A DNA stretch of 64,000 nt from Bacillota bacterium (GTDB lineage Bacteria > Bacillota > Syntrophomonadia > Syntrophomonadales > Syntrophomonadaceae), in assembly GCA_023395515.1 (NCBI GenBank), contig JAEWZB010000083.1:1-64000 (forward strand), read 5' to 3'. Numbering within the stretch: position 1 is the stretch's first letter; each line of letters begins with the position of its first letter. The translations under genes were made by a program, and so were the position numbers. Under the pieces are notes generated by a model. The model saw only the letters and a program-made list of their open reading frames with translations, ran no database searches and was not told where the DNA came from. This document shows positions 17,602 to 26,864 of the stretch, piece after piece.

Positions 17602-18450
17602 TTACCACCTAATATCCATTAACGTTGTAATGAAAATTATTAGACCTACAAAACGGTTAATCTTAAAGGAAGCCAAGTCCACTTTGCTTAAATCACCAGG
17701 TTTTACAATTATATGTTCATATAATAGTACTAACCCGGCAAATAACACCCCACTATAATATAGAAAGCCTAAATGCAATATTATTCCGGTAAGAATCAAG
17801 AAAATAACCGTAAAAATATGAAAAACCAATGAAAATCTAAGGGCCCCTTTTTCCCCAAAACGGGCCGGAATCGAGTACAAACCTTGACTACGGTCAAATT
17901 CAATGTCCTGGCAAGCATACATAGTATCAAAACCGGCAATCCAACAAGCAACCGCGGCGGCTAATACTATCGGCTGCCAATCAAAAGTACCTGTAATAGC
18001 TATCCAAGCTCCTACCGGTCCAATTCCTATAGCAATACCTAAAATTAAATGACACCACCAAGTAAACCTTTTGGTATAAGAATAACCCCATAAAATAAAT
18101 ACTGCCAAAGGAGCCAGCCGTAAACATAATTCATTAAGCTGGCCGGCTGAATACACTAAAATACCGAAACATACGATTACAAATAACCAAATCCACCCTA
18201 CTGATAACTTGCCGGCGGCTAATACCCAATCCGACGTGCGCGGGTTAGCCCGGTCATAGTGCCGGTCAATTATACGGTTTAGACATAAGGCAGCCGTTCT
18301 CGCGCTTACCATGGCTATGGTAATCCAAACTAGCTGGGCCAGAGTAGGCATACCCCCAGCCGCCAAAAATGCACCTAAGTAAGCAAAAGGCAGTCCAAAT
18401 AAAGTATGTCCAAAGTCCACCATGTTCAAAAAAAGCTTTAATTTAGTCAA
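17602..18450 (-). CDS. ubiA: UbiA-family prenyltransferase (MqnP-like)
   Basis: This membrane enzyme joins the polyprenyl chain to the aromatic quinone precursor. It has 282 residues and about eight or nine membrane helices. The two metal-diphosphate motifs are visible: CLNRIIDRHYDRANPRT near residue 58 and CQDIEFDRSQGLYSIP near 180. The start is TTG at 18450, inside the last codons of ubiD (8-nt overlap). The context of UbiD, UbiX and HepT in one transcript supports a role in menaquinone rather than heme O synthesis. Confidence 0.9.
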   Translation of the reverse strand: MTKLKLFLNMVDFGHTLFGLPFAYLGAFLAAGGMPTLAQLVWITIAMVSARTAALCLNRIIDRHYDRANPRTSDWVLAAGKLSVGWIWLFVIVCFGILVYSAGQLNELCLRLAPLAVFILWGYSYTKRFTWWCHLILGIAIGIGPVGAWIAITGTFDWQPIVLAAAVACWIAGFDTMYACQDIEFDRSQGLYSIPARFGEKGALRFSLVFHIFTVIFLILTGIILHLGFLYYSGVLFAGLVLLYEHIIVKPGDLSKVDLASFKINRFVGLIIFITTLMDIRW

Positions 18451-19891
18451 GACCGTACTCTCTCCACTTTTTATCCACCATAGCTTTAACTTCCGGACTC
18501 ATTACGATATCTTTGGGCCATTCCCGGTTATGTCCTTCACTTTGCCATTTGCGGGTGGCGTCAAACCCCATTTTAGAACCATAAAGAGGCATAGGTGCGG
18601 AATGGTCCAGGACTTCCAGGGGGCCTTCTACAATCATAGTATCCCGTCTGGGGTCCACATTATTAAAGACTTTCCACATTACTTCCGAAACATTTTGGAC
18701 ATTTACATCTTCATCAACTACCACTATAAACTTAGCAAACATCATTTGTCCCATTCCCCACAAAGAACTCATGATCTTCTTAGCATGACCGGGGAAAGAT
18801 TTCTTTATGGATACGATAACACAATTATGAAAAACACCTTCCATAGGTAAGTGCATATCAACTACTTCCGGCAATTGAAACTTTAGTAAAGGCAAAAATA
18901 TGCGTTCAGTGGCCAAAGCCATATAACAATCTTCCTGGGGAGGTTTTCCTACTATAGTAGTAGGATAGATAGCATTTTTACGATGGGTAATACAAGTTAC
19001 ATGGAAAACCGGATATTCATCTGCTAATGAATAATAACCGGTATGATCCCCAAAAGGTCCTTCAATTCGTCTTTCTACCGGATCTACATATCCTTCTATA
19101 ACTATCTCGGCATCAGCCGGTACTTCCATATCTATAGTTTTACATTTTACTAATTCCACCGGTCTCTTTCTTAAAAAACCGGCAAATAATAATTCATCTA
19201 TATCTTTAGGCAAAGGTGCAGTACCTGCATAAGTAATGCTAGGATCTCCCCCTAAAGCTACGGCCACTTCCGTAGGTTTACCTAATGCACAATTTTTACG
19301 GTAATTCTCGGCTCCATCATGGTGCATATGCCAATGCATTCCCGTAGTGGTAGCATCAAAAACCTGCAAACGGTACATACCTACATTACGTTTTCCGCTC
19401 TCTATATCTTTAGTATAAACTTGAGGTAAAGTAATGAACTTGCCTGCATCTTCAGGCCAACATTTTAAAATAGGCAGCTTATCCAGGGAAGGATTATTGT
19501 CTACCACCTCTTGGCAAACTCCCTTTTTAACTACCCGGGGAATAAAAGAAGAAACCTCAGCCAGTTTAGGTAATAGCTTTACTTTATCTAACATAGATTG
19601 AGGAACACTATCTGCTATTTGCAGAAATTCTATAATCTCCTCGGCCACATCATCTAATTTATCTACTCCCAAGCTCATAGCCATGCGTTTTTTGCTGCCA
19701 TAAGCATTGATAAGAACCGGCATTTCATAGCCTTTAACATTCTCAAACAGCAGGGCCGGACCATAATCTTTACTAACTCTATCCGCAATTTCAGTTATTT
19801 CCAATTCACTACTGACCTCAGTAGTTATACGTTTCAGTTCCCCTTCTTTTTCTAAAACCGCAATAAAATCTTGCAAGTCCTTGTATGCCAT
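18443..19891 (-). CDS. ubiD: UbiD-family decarboxylase (MqnL-like)
   Basis: UbiD decarboxylases use prenylated FMN to remove the ring carboxyl group of quinone precursors. The protein has 482 residues, the usual length. Recognisable parts are NVGMYRLQVFDATTTGMHWH, the catalytic region GPFGDHTGYYSLADEYPVF near residue 280, with its conserved glutamate and arginine, and FVVVDEDVNVQNVSEVMW-like sequence near the end. It precedes ubiA and follows the HepS-like gene. The substrate is inferred from the operon. Confidence 0.92.
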   Translation of the reverse strand: MAYKDLQDFIAVLEKEGELKRITTEVSSELEITEIADRVSKDYGPALLFENVKGYEMPVLINAYGSKKRMAMSLGVDKLDDVAEEIIEFLQIADSVPQSMLDKVKLLPKLAEVSSFIPRVVKKGVCQEVVDNNPSLDKLPILKCWPEDAGKFITLPQVYTKDIESGKRNVGMYRLQVFDATTTGMHWHMHHDGAENYRKNCALGKPTEVAVALGGDPSITYAGTAPLPKDIDELLFAGFLRKRPVELVKCKTIDMEVPADAEIVIEGYVDPVERRIEGPFGDHTGYYSLADEYPVFHVTCITHRKNAIYPTTIVGKPPQEDCYMALATERIFLPLLKFQLPEVVDMHLPMEGVFHNCVIVSIKKSFPGHAKKIMSSLWGMGQMMFAKFIVVVDEDVNVQNVSEVMWKVFNNVDPRRDTMIVEGPLEVLDHSAPMPLYGSKMGFDATRKWQSEGHNREWPKDIVMSPEVKAMVDKKWREYGLD

Positions 19892-19933
19892 TTATTCACC
19901 CTCCATTAGTTCCAATTCCTCTTCTACTCTTAA

Positions 19934-19970
19934 TTGAAGTAAGCCAACTATGCTCTTTGCCTTACTTCAA
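19934..19970 (-). other. Intercistronic hairpin after the HepS-like gene
   Basis: A 10-bp inverted repeat TTGAAGTAAG/CTTACTTCAA (19934-19943 with 19961-19970) with a 17-nt loop fills the gap before ubiD. It lacks a T-run and probably affects mRNA stability or processing. Confidence 0.4.
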
Positions 19971-19987
19971 AATTAATCATTCTAAAA

Positions 19988-20746
19988 TTAGATAGCGGCT
20001 ACTTTCTTTAAATTCCCGGAAAAATCGGTTAACTCTCTTAGAGCCATTTCTAAATTACCGGGGATTACTTGCCCCGATTGACTTAGCCTGATAAATAACT
20101 GGTTAGCCTGAATAATATATTTACTTATTTCCTGAGGCGCAGCATTACTATATAACAAGACCATAACCATACCTACATGCGTTCCCAACCTATTAGCTAT
20201 TTCTAATTCAGATTTACTGGTAACCCCGGCTATTCTTGCCGCAGTTATAAAAATTGTCTTATATAAACTGGCACTGGCTTTCTCCACTGCTTCACCGGAA
20301 TCAGGCGCAATTTTATGTTTAATAATCAGACCTTCATTAATATCAATCATTAAATCAGCAAAGCTATCTATTAATTCACCCCAGCCATTTTTTAATAATA
20401 AACTCATAGTCAGGCCGGATAGATAATCACCAATCAAAATAGTAAACTGCAGAAGCTGGTTATATTCCTGGCCTTCCTCATCATCCTTAATAGTTCCATG
20501 TATATGTTTAGTTAAGTAGACCATTTTAAAGATTACGGCCATCTTTATTGATAAATCCCGTTCTATTTCAAAGTAGTCATAGGCTAGTAAAACAAATTCC
20601 GGTATGCTTTTCCATAATGGATCAGCTTCTAATTCATTAGCAAAGACCTCTATTTCATCCCACCAAGAATTAAGAGATTCCCTAAGGGTTTCATCGATTA
20701 TACCTAATTCCTTATTAAGTTCCCGGGAAAATACAAAATTCTTCAA
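19988..20746 (-). CDS. Degenerate polyprenyl synthase-like protein (HepS-like candidate)
   Basis: The 252-residue protein is all-helical and soluble by eye. YLTKHIHGTIKDDEEGQEYN near residue 75 followed by TILIGDYLSG resembles the region around the first aspartate motif of trans-prenyltransferases, but DDxxD itself is missing and no second motif is present. In Bacillus, HepS is a non-catalytic subunit that works with HepT, so this may be its counterpart. It is first in the menaquinone operon, with a TTG start 7 nt from GGAGG. The assignment rests on context and weak similarity; a structural prediction would be decisive. Confidence 0.6.
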   Translation of the reverse strand: MKNFVFSRELNKELGIIDETLRESLNSWWDEIEVFANELEADPLWKSIPEFVLLAYDYFEIERDLSIKMAVIFKMVYLTKHIHGTIKDDEEGQEYNQLLQFTILIGDYLSGLTMSLLLKNGWGELIDSFADLMIDINEGLIIKHKIAPDSGEAVEKASASLYKTIFITAARIAGVTSKSELEIANRLGTHVGMVMVLLYSNAAPQEISKYIIQANQLFIRLSQSGQVIPGNLEMALRELTDFSGNLKKVAAI

Positions 20747-20877
20747 AACTTGTCCTCCTCGATAATAACTCTACTAAGCCTCTTCTAACATTCTACAGAA
20801 TATCCGCCTTTCCTGCCTTATATAATTTTTTCCTTTATTTTTCTATTTATTAAGCCATTTAAGCTCAACTGGCATTC

Positions 20878-20906
20878 ATTATAAGTGGAAATATAGATTT
20901 AGCCAA
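20878..20906 (-). promoter_or_regulatory. Sigma-A-type promoter of the menaquinone/tat operon
   Basis: On the minus strand TTGGCT (20901-20906) and TATAAT (20878-20883) are 17 nt apart, upstream of the HepS-like gene. The rest of the 283-nt gap holds only AT-rich sequence and the speD terminator. Confidence 0.6.
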
Positions 20907-20939
20907 ACATTTAGCCATCAATTTATATTTGTGACCAAA

Positions 20940-20981
20940 TAAAAACAGGTCTTACTCCCCATATTCGGTAATAAGACCTGT
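20940..20981 (-). terminator. Intrinsic terminator of speD
   Basis: A 10-bp stem ACAGGTCTTA/TAAGACCTGT (20945-20954 with 20972-20981) is followed on the minus strand by TTTTT. It lies about 50 nt past the speD stop. Confidence 0.8.
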
Positions 20982-21029
20982 CAAATGGATTTTACCCAGC
21001 ATCGTCGGTCAACTAAAATATTATCCCTC

Positions 21030-21410
21030 CTAGATATTAACCACTAAGCGTTCATGCTGACCTTCCAATATTCCCCGCTTAATTTCCGAAGCATTTACAT
21101 AATCTGCTCCAAAAAGTTCAGCTAAATAGTTACACGCATCCCATGGGTTAACTTTCTCACCGCAGGTAAATACATCTACGGCTGCATAACCCAGTTCTGG
21201 CCAAGTATGAATCGCCAAGTGCGACTCAGAAATAACAACAACACCACTAACACCTTGCGGGCTAAATTTGTGAAACACAAATTCTCTAACTTCTGCGCCA
21301 GCCTCCAAAGCGGCATTGACCATGATATCCTCTACTTTTTTGATATCATTCAACACCTCGAATGGACATCCATACATTTCAGCTAAGATATGTCGCCCTA
21401 AAGACTGCAA
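21030..21410 (-). CDS. speD: S-adenosylmethionine decarboxylase proenzyme
   Basis: SpeD makes decarboxylated SAM, the aminopropyl donor for spermidine. The 126-residue bacterial short form has the self-cleavage site at Glu-Ser in [15 protein letters not shown] near residue 60, where the serine becomes the pyruvoyl group. Catalytic residues follow in AAVDVFTCG near 79. The start is TTG at 21410, 8 nt from GGGAGG. It stands alone with its own promoter and terminator; no speE is in the window. Confidence 0.95.
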   Translation of the reverse strand: MQSLGRHILAEMYGCPFEVLNDIKKVEDIMVNAALEAGAEVREFVFHKFSPQGVSGVVVISESHLAIHTWPELGYAAVDVFTCGEKVNPWDACNYLAELFGADYVNASEIKRGILEGQHERLVVNI

Positions 21411-21487
21411 TAATGTCGCCTCCCTTCAGTTTTTAAATTGGTTTTCCCAAACCTCCTTTATTTTTCTTTAAAAAAGTTACATGTAGA

Positions 21488-21515
21488 ATTTTAGCATAAT
21501 TGTCGCACATGTCAA
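21488..21515 (-). promoter_or_regulatory. Sigma-A-type promoter of speD
   Basis: On the minus strand a consensus TTGACA (21510-21515) and TAAAAT (21488-21493) are 16 nt apart. The transcript would have a leader of about 70 nt with a short GGTTT/AAACC hairpin. A TTGCTG/CAGCAA hairpin abuts the -35 box upstream. Confidence 0.7.
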
Positions 21516-21796
21516 TAAATTGCTGCTTTTTTTTCAGCAAATATTAGGAAATTTGAGCAACATTCGTAATCTAATCGATTTATAGCATTAACTATAATGT
21601 TATGCTTAATATTATGCATTAATTCACTAATATGCATTCTTTTTTAATAATAAATTAAATTGAAAAAATTATCGGCCGGTATAAATATTGTAACGTCAGC
21701 CTCAGTATGGAAAAATAATTAATATACTTATCGCCATTAAAGGAATAAAAGCCTGCATATAGAAACAGGTTAAGGTTAAGAATTAGGAGGATCTAC
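21516..21796. other. AT-rich divergent intergenic region
   Basis: The rest of the gap between speD and the first phosphatase-fold gene is strongly AT-rich. TTGAAA (21660) and TATAAA (21680) are only 14 nt apart and so make a doubtful promoter for the plus-strand genes. I see no RNA structure or gene here. Confidence 0.4.
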
Positions 21797-23995
21797 ATGA
21801 TGAAGAAAATATTTATTTTACCCTTATTAGTATGGTTAATCATTAGCTTTTATAGCTTGGAGCTTAGCATAGCAGCAGAACCCCCTAACCAAAAAGCCGT
21901 ATTGTTAGTTATGGATTACGTTGATACCCAAGACCTGGAACTGGCTAAAACCCCTAATCTTGATAAATTAGTAAAACAAAGCGGTACCGGCTTAATGAAC
22001 ATCAGAGCCAAAAACCGCTACCCTTCCAGTTCCTATATGTCAATTGCAGTAGGTAACCGGGTAGGAACCATTAACAGATCTGAACTATCCTTTAATGTCG
22101 AGGAACCGATTAATAATCTGCCTAATGTTTTTGAGAAAAATGAGCCTTATTGGTCGGCTGGGGAGCTCTATCATTTGTTTACCGGAGTTAAACCTCCTCA
22201 GGAAGGAATAGTTAATTTATATACAGAGAATATTAAGAAAAGTGCCCTTATTTATAACCCTTCTTATGAAGCCGGTCAAATCGGGAAAATTGCCCGAACT
22301 AATGGGCTTAACGTAACCGTATTAGGTAATGCTGATACGGTTGATGCTTTAAACCGGGATGTAGCCCTTTTAGGTATGGATGAAAACGGCATAATTCCTC
22401 AAGGTGATGTAAGCTCCAACCTGGTTGAATATGATTCCCTGATGGCTGGGGGAATAAAAACTAACCATGATGCTTTATTACAAAACATTAAAAACTATCT
22501 GCCTCTTTCCGATTTGCTTATCATAGACTTAGGGGATACTACCCGGGTAGAAATGAGCCGCTTTGCTACGGCCGATCAAATTGTTTTAAACCAAAGAAAA
22601 ATGGCTATTGAAAGAAATGATGAATTTTTAGGCCGGCTGCTTTATCATCTGGATTTAGAGTCTACTATGATATTAATAATATGTCCTAACCCTCATAAAG
22701 AAATGTTAAGTGAGAATAACTTTGGTCTTACTCCTGTACTCATACATAATCCGAACCAGCCCGGAGGCCTGGTGACATCTTCTACTACCCGCCGCACCGG
22801 ATTAATAACTAATGCGGATATACTGCCCACTATATTTTCTTATCTGGAGGCTGATTTTATCTCGGCCAGTAATGGTACTAATATTAAAATGACCGCCAAC
22901 AATAGCATTAATATGGTAAATAAAGAACTCGAGCTATTTAAAAACTTAAGGGCGGCTAGAAGCCCCCTCCATCTTCTTTTTATAAGTTTGGTTTTGTTAG
23001 TTTTTGTTATGGGTCTGTGGATAAACTGGAAAAAATATAATAAATTTAGGTATTTAAATATTTTAATTAATGCCGTCTTATCTATACCTATTTTGTGGAT
23101 GTTTATTAGTTTTACCGGCTATCATTCCCTAGTTACGGTGCTGTTTATAACTTTAATCAGCAGCCTGGGATTAGGTATAATAATAAATCTTATCTTTAGC
23201 CCTATTAATGGGATATTCCTTATTACCGGCTTGACTTCATTACTTTTAACCATCGACTGCTTTACCGGGGCCAAATTAATGCTAATATCGCCTTTAGGCT
23301 CTGATGCAATTGCCGGGGGACGTTACTATGGAGTCGGCAATGACTTTATGGGAATTTTATTAGCATCAAGTGTTATTTTTATAACCCTTTTAGTATATCG
23401 TCTCCAGCTCCCTCAATATGCCCGGGCCATAATCGGCGGTCTTTTTCTCCTAATTATAAGTACGGCTATAGGACATCCTGGTTTTGGGGCTAATGTGGGC
23501 GGATTAATTACTTCCTTATTTACGGTGGGAGTTTTCATTTTGTTTATTACTAACCGTAAAATTAACTTACGCCAGTTAGCCATAGTAGGTTTAATAGCTA
23601 TAATAGGAGTCATAGGTGTAGCCCAGTTTGATGCTCTTTATAGTTCTAATCCATCTCATGCGGGTAAAGCCATAAGCTCTTTACTAACTGGGGGTTACCA
23701 GGTATTCTATTCTATTATCAGAACTAAACTAGGTATTTTAGCCAATACGGTTTATACCTCTAATTGGAGTATAGTGTTTCTGGTAGCTGTGGCCCTTTTA
23801 ACTTATTTATGGTTTAAGCTTAATACTCAAATAACTTTGCTGGCTTTAAAACTTCCCCATTTAATGTCGGGGATTCGCATATTAATAGTATCTACCTTAG
23901 TTATATTTGTAGTGAATGATACCGGGGTTATTGCTTCTGCTTTAATTTTGACTTATATTATTTCATGTTTATGGATTGGGTTGAACGAAATATAA
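21797..23995 (+). CDS. Membrane protein with extracytoplasmic alkaline-phosphatase-like domain, paralogue 1
   Basis: The 732-residue protein starts with a signal peptide or anchor (about 1-26), followed by an outside domain (about 30-390) of the alkaline phosphatase superfamily type. Signs of that fold are VLLVMDYVDT (first metal-binding aspartate region), PNLDKLVKQSGTGLMN, SSSYMSIAVGNR as a likely nucleophile region, and GLITNADILPTIFSYL near the end. About ten membrane helices follow, with a striking loop GGRYYGVGNDFMGILL near residue 510. Substrate unknown; lipid- or polymer-linked phosphate groups of the cell envelope are possible. ATG with GGAGG 6 nt upstream. A paralogue follows after 4 nt, so the two likely act together. 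Confidence 0.65.
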   Translation: MMKKIFILPLLVWLIISFYSLELSIAAEPPNQKAVLLVMDYVDTQDLELAKTPNLDKLVKQSGTGLMNIRAKNRYPSSSYMSIAVGNRVGTINRSELSFNVEEPINNLPNVFEKNEPYWSAGELYHLFTGVKPPQEGIVNLYTENIKKSALIYNPSYEAGQIGKIARTNGLNVTVLGNADTVDALNRDVALLGMDENGIIPQGDVSSNLVEYDSLMAGGIKTNHDALLQNIKNYLPLSDLLIIDLGDTTRVEMSRFATADQIVLNQRKMAIERNDEFLGRLLYHLDLESTMILIICPNPHKEMLSENNFGLTPVLIHNPNQPGGLVTSSTTRRTGLITNADILPTIFSYLEADFISASNGTNIKMTANNSINMVNKELELFKNLRAARSPLHLLFISLVLLVFVMGLWINWKKYNKFRYLNILINAVLSIPILWMFISFTGYHSLVTVLFITLISSLGLGIIINLIFSPINGIFLITGLTSLLLTIDCFTGAKLMLISPLGSDAIAGGRYYGVGNDFMGILLASSVIFITLLVYRLQLPQYARAIIGGLFLLIISTAIGHPGFGANVGGLITSLFTVGVFILFITNRKINLRQLAIVGLIAIIGVIGVAQFDALYSSNPSHAGKAISSLLTGGYQVFYSIIRTKLGILANTVYTSNWSIVFLVAVALLTYLWFKLNTQITLLALKLPHLMSGIRILIVSTLVIFVVNDTGVIASALILTYIISCLWIGLNEI

Positions 23996-23999
23996 AAGT

Positions 24000-26150
24000 T
24001 TGAAGGAACGGGCTAATATGAAAAAAACACTTTTTATAGGAATATTTATCTTAATAACCGCCTTAGGGATAATTGCACCAGTAGCTGCTGCCTCTGATAA
24101 TCATGCGGCTGACCGGGTAATTATTTATATGATTGATAATTTAAGCCTTAATGATATTAATGCAGAAAATACCCCTTACCTATGGTCCTTGCAAAAAAAA
24201 GGCGGGGTAGGTTTACTTAATACGGTTACCGGCGGGGAAAGAACCGTTAAAAATGCTTGTGCAACTATTTCAGCCGGAAAAATTGCAGTGGGAAGCAATA
24301 GTGCCCAATTAAATTTTCAGGCTGATACCATGGTAAATAACGAAAAAGTAGCCGATGTTTTTTTTCGCAGTACTGGTTTTCTCCCCAACCCCGAAAATAT
24401 TGTAGTTACCAATATAGAAGTTATACATAGGAATAATGAACAAAGAAAACTGGGCAAGCCCGGACAACTAGGAGATTCATTGCATTCCTTAGGCTTAAGT
24501 ACGGCAGTAGTAGGCAATTCAGACCGTTTTGATTTAGTTGATAGGCCGGGAGCTTTATTATTAATGAGTTCTAAAGGCATAGTTGATCAGGGACAAATTG
24601 AAAAAAATACCGCCCCATCGTTTTATTGGACGGATTATAATCTATTATTTGAACAAGCTAAGGCAGTTCAGGATAGTGAAGTAATTTTAGTTGAATATGG
24701 TGACTTAACTAGACTTGAAGCTATGCATGCTTTATTTTCAACTTCAAATTATAACCAACAACGCAAACAAATCTTAGCTCAAATTGATAAATCTATTAAG
24801 CAAATAGATAACGGGCTGGCCGGTAACCAAACCTACCGCTATGTAATCAGTCCCAGTCCTTCCCGTAATTCTCTTATTCCTAATGCCCTGTTAACTCCGA
24901 TTATAATTATCAAATCAGATAGCAACGGAACCTTAACTAGTTATTCAACCCGCCGGGAAGGTATTGTACTGCTTACTAGTTTAAAAAATTCTATATTAAG
25001 CTCCTTTACTTCCTCAGTTAAAGATCCCATTTATGTATCCTCCCACGTAAGTCCTTATAACTATCTTAAAGAACTAAATAAAAGAGCGGTTTTTAGTTAT
25101 GCTAATCAAAAATTGATTTTAACCGTCTTGATGGGCTTATTAGTTTTATTAATCATAGGATTATTCTTTACTTTATATAAACTGAAATCTTTCTTATATA
25201 CCGAAAGACTCTTAACCTTAATATTATCACTGCCTTTAGTATTATTATTTATGTCCCTCTTGCCCATATATAATAAATTTCTTTTTATCGGGGCAGTTAT
25301 AATACTATGCTTAATTACCACCATGGTAATAACAGCCTTAAGCAAAATCACCAAATATAACCCGCTAATGATTATCCTTTTTATGACTATTCTTACCATC
25401 TGTTTAGACTTAGTGCTAGGTTTGGATTTAATATCCCGATCGATTATGAGTTATCAAATAATTAGAGGGGCCAGATACTATGGGCTAGGTAATGAGTACA
25501 TGGGTATATTAATAGGGGCTACCATCAGCTTTGCTACTTTATACCTTAATAAGGCTTCTACTCCCCTGCGCTTTAGAGTAGTTAAAATTCTTTTCGCTCT
25601 AATAGTTTTTCTGATTGCTTATCCTCTTTTCGGTGTAAACGTAGGGGGGACTATAACTGCTTGTATAGCCCTGGGTTATACCCTAATAGTACTATACAAG
25701 TCAGAATTAACCTTGCTGGACATATTGGGAATATTAGTCGGTACGGGAATAGTACTATACTTAATAGCATTAATTGATATAGGCCGGCCTTTTGAACTGC
25801 AATCTCATTTAGGAAAAAATATTAATCTTATCGCTAATGAAGGCTTTAGCAGTATGCTTGATATAATAAAGCGCAAGTTAGAAATGCACTTAGCCCTAAT
25901 TAATTATAACTATTTAGGCTGGATTTTCTTAGCCTTATTAGCCGGTATTTCATTACTTGTTTATAAACCAAGTAATAAGCTTATAAAGATTAAAAACGGT
26001 TTTAATAAACTATATCAAGGTTTACAGGGCATAATAATAGCAGCCATTATTGCCATCCTATTTAATGATTCTGGTATAACAGCTGCTGCAACCTTATTTA
26101 TTTATTTTTTCTGTATCTTAGCCTGTGCTTTATCACCTAAAAAACCTTAG
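24000..26150 (+). CDS. Membrane protein with degenerate alkaline-phosphatase-like domain, paralogue 2
   Basis: The 716-residue protein has the same layout as its upstream neighbour: signal peptide, outside domain (about 30-370), then about ten membrane helices. The shared loop reads GARYYGLGNEYMGILI. Aligning the two by eye, paralogue 2 keeps VIIYMIDNLSLNDI but reads RTVKNACATISAGK at the nucleophile region, SPSPSRNSL where paralogue 1 has CPNPHKEML, and LTSLKNSILSSF where paralogue 1 has ITNADILPTIF. Loss of the histidine and aspartate suggests it may be inactive and may bind or regulate. Its stop directly abuts the stop of the convergent marR-type gene. A start with the ATG at 24018 (MKKTLFIGIF) is also possible. 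Confidence 0.62.
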   Translation: MKERANMKKTLFIGIFILITALGIIAPVAAASDNHAADRVIIYMIDNLSLNDINAENTPYLWSLQKKGGVGLLNTVTGGERTVKNACATISAGKIAVGSNSAQLNFQADTMVNNEKVADVFFRSTGFLPNPENIVVTNIEVIHRNNEQRKLGKPGQLGDSLHSLGLSTAVVGNSDRFDLVDRPGALLLMSSKGIVDQGQIEKNTAPSFYWTDYNLLFEQAKAVQDSEVILVEYGDLTRLEAMHALFSTSNYNQQRKQILAQIDKSIKQIDNGLAGNQTYRYVISPSPSRNSLIPNALLTPIIIIKSDSNGTLTSYSTRREGIVLLTSLKNSILSSFTSSVKDPIYVSSHVSPYNYLKELNKRAVFSYANQKLILTVLMGLLVLLIIGLFFTLYKLKSFLYTERLLTLILSLPLVLLFMSLLPIYNKFLFIGAVIILCLITTMVITALSKITKYNPLMIILFMTILTICLDLVLGLDLISRSIMSYQIIRGARYYGLGNEYMGILIGATISFATLYLNKASTPLRFRVVKILFALIVFLIAYPLFGVNVGGTITACIALGYTLIVLYKSELTLLDILGILVGTGIVLYLIALIDIGRPFELQSHLGKNINLIANEGFSSMLDIIKRKLEMHLALINYNYLGWIFLALLAGISLLVYKPSNKLIKIKNGFNKLYQGLQGIIIAAIIAILFNDSGITAAATLFIYFFCILACALSPKKP

Positions 26151-26573
26151 CTATTCCAGCCCATTTAACAGGTTCTTAATCCCGTGAATAAATTCTTTTT
26201 GATTTCCTTCACCCAGCAAATCATATAACCGGGCATTAAATTCTTTAGCAATCTCAGTGGCCTCTTGGGCTATGGATTTTCCGGCCTCGGTAATAAAAAC
26301 CCGAATAGCCCTGCGATCTTGGGCATCAAGTTTGCGTTCCACTAAACCTTCTTTTTCTAGTTTATCTACCAAGACGGTCATGGAGGAACTATCAATTAAA
26401 GTGCGATTACCAATTTCTTTAAGAGTAATCCCATCATCTTCTAATAAACAAAAGAGCACAAAGGATTGAGGAATACTAATCCCGTATTTATCTAAACTTT
26501 CTCCTAAATTCCGATCAATCTTTTTCATACAATGGCGCAAACTAAAGCATAAGTAATTGTTTAACTCTGTCAT
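26151..26573 (-). CDS. MarR-family transcriptional regulator
   Basis: This 140-residue winged-helix protein has GISIPQSFVLFCLLEDDGI, a recognition segment IDSSSMTVLVDKLEKEGLV near residue 62, and the wing DAQDRRAIRVFITEAG near 82, all typical of MarR dimers. The family usually represses its own gene or a neighbour and responds to small ligands. A large imperfect palindrome lies upstream. The two phosphatase-fold genes converge on it without any gap, so read-through transcripts would be antisense. The ligand and targets are unknown. Confidence 0.88.
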   Translation of the reverse strand: MTELNNYLCFSLRHCMKKIDRNLGESLDKYGISIPQSFVLFCLLEDDGITLKEIGNRTLIDSSSMTVLVDKLEKEGLVERKLDAQDRRAIRVFITEAGKSIAQEATEIAKEFNARLYDLLGEGNQKEFIHGIKNLLNGLE

Positions 26574-26626
26574 AACATCACGTCCCCTTTAAACTTTTGC
26601 CTAATGATACTTAACCATTATATCAC

Positions 26627-26656
26627 ATATAACAATATTATTATATTTCGTTATAT
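26627..26656. promoter_or_regulatory. AT-rich imperfect palindrome, possible MarR operator
   Basis: ATATAAC and GTTATAT arms enclose a partly symmetric centre, 54 nt upstream of the marR-type start. TTGCTG and TATAAT, 16 nt apart, overlap it on the minus strand, which would suit autorepression. Confidence 0.35.
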
Positions 26657-26792
26657 TATGTCAGCAAGATTTACGCGGTAAAAATCTTTTTAAAATCCTT
26701 ACTGCTTGCACTTAATGCTTTATAATGGTATTTTAAAATCATCATTAAGTCAAATTATAAAACATTTTAAACTTTTTTATAATGGTAGAGTC

Positions 26793-26835
26793 AAAACCTC
26801 TGTCCATAAAAGGAATAGAGGTTTTATTATATTTT
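26793..26835 (+). promoter_or_regulatory. Terminator-like hairpin in the trpS leader
   Basis: AAAACCTCT (26793-26801) pairs with AGAGGTTTT (26817-26825), followed by a T-rich tract, 40 nt before trpS. This could be an attenuator. A TATAAT lies at 26778-26783. I looked for a T-box (AGGGTGGNACCGCG) and found none. The rest of the 291-nt gap is AT-rich. Confidence 0.5.
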
Positions 26836-26864
26836 AACTTTATTATAGCCAAGGAGGAAGAACT

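Noticed and set aside
26574..26864. Possible T-box before trpS
   Set aside because: No AGGGTGGNACCGCG block or specifier arrangement was found; only a simple hairpin is present.
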